12,525 nucleotides of DNA from JANLQX01 sp031406385 (lineage in GTDB: Bacteria; Actinomycetota; Acidimicrobiia; Acidimicrobiales; JANYDT01). Below, one piece after another: positions 10,751 to 12,525 of the stretch. The notes under the pieces are model-generated. The model saw only the letters and a list, made by a program, of their open reading frames with translations. It did no database searches and was not told where the DNA came from. The DNA lies in the NCBI GenBank assembly GCA_031406385.1, contig JANOHI010000368.1:1-12525 (forward strand), written 5' to 3'. Made by a program: the position numbers and the translations under genes. The first letter of the stretch is position 1. Each line of letters opens with the position of its first letter.

Positions 10751-12525
10751 ATGTCCACCGATCGGCGCCCTCGGCCCCGCCCCCGCGAACGCGGCGAGGG
10801 TTCCCCCCGCGTCGAACTGCTGCGCGAAGCCCGGGCGGCCGCTCCGTGCGTCATCGGGTACCCGGCGGAACTGCCGATCACGGACCGCGTCAACGAGATC
10901 CGCGAGGCGATCCGAGATCACCAGGTGATCGTCGTCGCCGGCGAGACGGGGTCGGGCAAGAGCACCCAGCTCCCCAAGATCTGCCTCGACCTCGGCCGCG
11001 GTCTGGACGCCATGATCGGCCATACCCAACCGCGGCGACTGGCGGCACGGACCATCGCGGAACGGGTGGCGTCAGAACTCGGGACCAGCGTGGGAGAAAC
11101 CGTCGGGTATGCGGTCCGCTTCACCGATCGCGTACAGGACCTCACGCGGCTGAAGGTGATGACCGACGGCATCCTGCTCGCCGAGATCGGCCGCGACCGA
11201 CTCCTCCGGCGCTACGACACGATCATCATCGACGAGGCCCACGAGCGCAGCCTGAACATCGACTTCCTCCTCGGTTTCCTCCACCAGCTCCTTCCCCGGC
11301 GGCCCGACCTGAAGCTGATCATCACCTCGGCCACGATCGACACCGCCCGCTTCGCCGAGCACTTCAGCCGCGTCGATTCGACCGGAGTGCGCCGATCGGT
11401 CCCCGTCATCGAGGTGACCGGTCGGACCTTCCCCGTCGAGGTCAGGTACCGACCCTTCGGCTCCGAAGATGACGAAGCCCCGGATCAGCCCCAGGCCATC
11501 GTCGCCGCGGTCGAGGAGTTGTGCGCACACGGTGATGGGGACGTGCTCGTGTTCTGCAACGGCGAACGGGAGATCCACGATGCCGCCGACGCGATCCGCG
11601 AGATGTCCGTTCCAGGACGTCCGCTCGAGGTGATCCCGCTCTACGCCCGATTGTCCGCCGCGGAACAACACCGGGTCTTCGAACCGCACACGACGCGACG
11701 AGTCGTTCTGTCCACGAACGTGGCCGAGACTTCTCTGACCGTCCCCGGCGTCCGGTTCGTGGTCGACACCGGCACAGCACGCCTTTCCCGCTACAGCCGT
11801 CGATCGAAGGTGCAGCGGCTCCCCATCGAACCGATCTCCCAGGCGTCGGCGAACCAACGCGCCGGTCGGTGCGGGCGCGTCGCGCCCGGCGTAGCCATCC
11901 GCTTGTTCAGCGAAGACGACTTCCTGGGCCGACCGGCGTTCACCGACCCGGAGATCCTGCGCACCAATCTTGCGTCGGTCATCTTGCAGATGCTCGCCCT
12001 CGGGCTCGGCGACATCGCCACATTCCCGTTCATCGACGCGCCCGACCGACGCTCGGTGAAGGACGGTCTCGTTCTGCTCTACGAGCTGGGCGCCGTGACC
12101 GCTCCGGAGGACGGTGAGCTCACCGAGCTCGGACGTCGCCTGGCTCGACTGCCCCTCGATCCCAAACTGGGCCGCATGGTCCTCGCCGCGGAATTCAACG
12201 GATGCGTCAAGGAGGTGCTCATCATCGCCGCTGCAATCTCGATCCAAGATCCACGCGAGCGACCGAGCGAGAAGCGTGAGGCGGCGGATCTCTCGCACGC
12301 CCGATTCCGTGATGACTCCTCCGACTTCATGTCGCTGATCAATCTGTGGAACCACCTGCGCGATCGCCAGCGCGAGATGTCGTCGAGCCAGTTCCGCAAG
12401 ATGTGCCGGCGGGAGTACTTGAACTATGTGCGCATACGGGAGTGGCAGGACATCTTCAGCCAGCTCCGACAGGTGGCGTCCGATCTCGGTCTGCGTTTCG
12501 GAACCCAGCCCGCCACGGCCGATCT
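10751..12525 (+). CDS. hrpA: ATP-dependent RNA helicase HrpA (DEAH box), N-terminal part
   Basis: ATG 10751 opens 591 codons with no stop before the right edge. The DEAH-box helicase motifs are complete: GETGSGKST (64-72, Walker A), TQPRRLAAR (92-100), TDG (138-140), DEAHE (161-165), SAT (193-195), VLVFCNG (265-271), STNVAETSLTVPGVRFVVDTG (321-341) and QRAGRCGR (369-376, arginine finger). Then come the winged-helix/ratchet regions (DPEILRTNLASVILQMLALGLGDI, from 399) and the HrpA hallmark SIQDPRERP (497-505) with YLNYVRIREWQDIFSQLRQV (557-575). Full proteins are about 1,200-1,300 residues, so more than half lies outside. HrpA unwinds RNA in an ATP-dependent 3'-5' manner and in E. coli rescues stalled ribosomes. 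Residue counts agree with the frame throughout, so there is no frameshift. A basic, disordered start (DRRPRPRPRERGEG) precedes the helicase core. Confidence 0.95.
   Translation, partial: MSTDRRPRPRPRERGEGSPRVELLREARAAAPCVIGYPAELPITDRVNEIREAIRDHQVIVVAGETGSGKSTQLPKICLDLGRGLDAMIGHTQPRRLAARTIAERVASELGTSVGETVGYAVRFTDRVQDLTRLKVMTDGILLAEIGRDRLLRRYDTIIIDEAHERSLNIDFLLGFLHQLLPRRPDLKLIITSATIDTARFAEHFSRVDSTGVRRSVPVIEVTGRTFPVEVRYRPFGSEDDEAPDQPQAIVAAVEELCAHGDGDVLVFCNGEREIHDAADAIREMSVPGRPLEVIPLYARLSAAEQHRVFEPHTTRRVVLSTNVAETSLTVPGVRFVVDTGTARLSRYSRRSKVQRLPIEPISQASANQRAGRCGRVAPGVAIRLFSEDDFLGRPAFTDPEILRTNLASVILQMLALGLGDIATFPFIDAPDRRSVKDGLVLLYELGAVTAPEDGELTELGRRLARLPLDPKLGRMVLAAEFNGCVKEVLIIAAAISIQDPRERPSEKREAADLSHARFRDDSSDFMSLINLWNHLRDRQREMSSSQFRKMCRREYLNYVRIREWQDIFSQLRQVASDLGLRFGTQPATAD

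Noticed and set aside
11072..12355. Long open frame (427 codons) on the minus strand opposite hrpA
   Set aside because: HrpA is conserved residue by residue across this stretch; the reverse frame is a by-product of its codon use.
1..12525. CRISPR array or tandem repeats
   Set aside because: No regularly spaced direct repeats were seen anywhere; only short inverted repeats, listed individually.

Overview
The window is dense, GC-rich and high in third-position GC. It carries GTG starts, ATGA/GTGA overlaps and several -10-like boxes only 6-7 nt from a start codon, the pattern of leaderless mRNAs. With a DUF222/13E12-type HNH protein, an actinobacterial-style IS110 tail and an HrpA helicase, this points to a chromosomal segment of an Actinomycetota member. 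The class is a guess, possibly Acidimicrobiia-like. No rRNA, tRNA or CRISPR array was found.

Layout. 1-1247: the 5' end of a CoA-ester lyase-like gene, running off the left edge, and a secreted protein of unknown function, both on the minus strand. 1385-5570: an accessory patch with a short relic resembling the C-terminus of the MBL gene found further right (about 1385-1420); a short DUF222/HNH nuclease gene whose promoter holds an SOS-box-like element; a GNAT acetyltransferase; a Phd/RelE-type toxin-antitoxin pair; the C-terminal half of an IS110-family transposase; and a MazEF-type toxin-antitoxin pair. 5571-5917: a gene-free gap. 5918-10598: a four-gene minus-strand block read in the order LacI-type regulator, N-acyl-D-amino-acid deacylase-type amidohydrolase, uridine phosphorylase, metallo-beta-lactamase-fold hydrolase. 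10751-12525: the first 591 codons of an HrpA-type DEAH-box RNA helicase on the plus strand, divergent from the regulator and running off the right edge.

How the genes work together. The regulator-led block looks like a catabolic or salvage unit: a sugar or nucleoside-sensing LacI protein, an amide-bond hydrolase, a phosphorolytic enzyme that splits uridine, and a second hydrolase. A hairpin sits between the regulator and the first enzyme, and a -10-like box lies before uridine phosphorylase. This gene combination is not one I recognise as a named pathway. Both toxin-antitoxin pairs are translationally coupled, antitoxin first, and lie on either side of the broken IS110 copy.

Most interesting signals: (i) a TTGACA-N16-TAAAAT promoter before the DUF222/HNH gene with a LexA-like box filling its spacer, and a possible frameshift just after it; (ii) the repeated -10/6-7 nt/start-codon geometry; (iii) a perfect GGCATT-TT-AATGCC palindrome inside the mazE promoter; (iv) the unusual enzyme block, including an MBL protein with HxNxDH in place of HxHxDH. 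I see no clearly new defence or RNA system.
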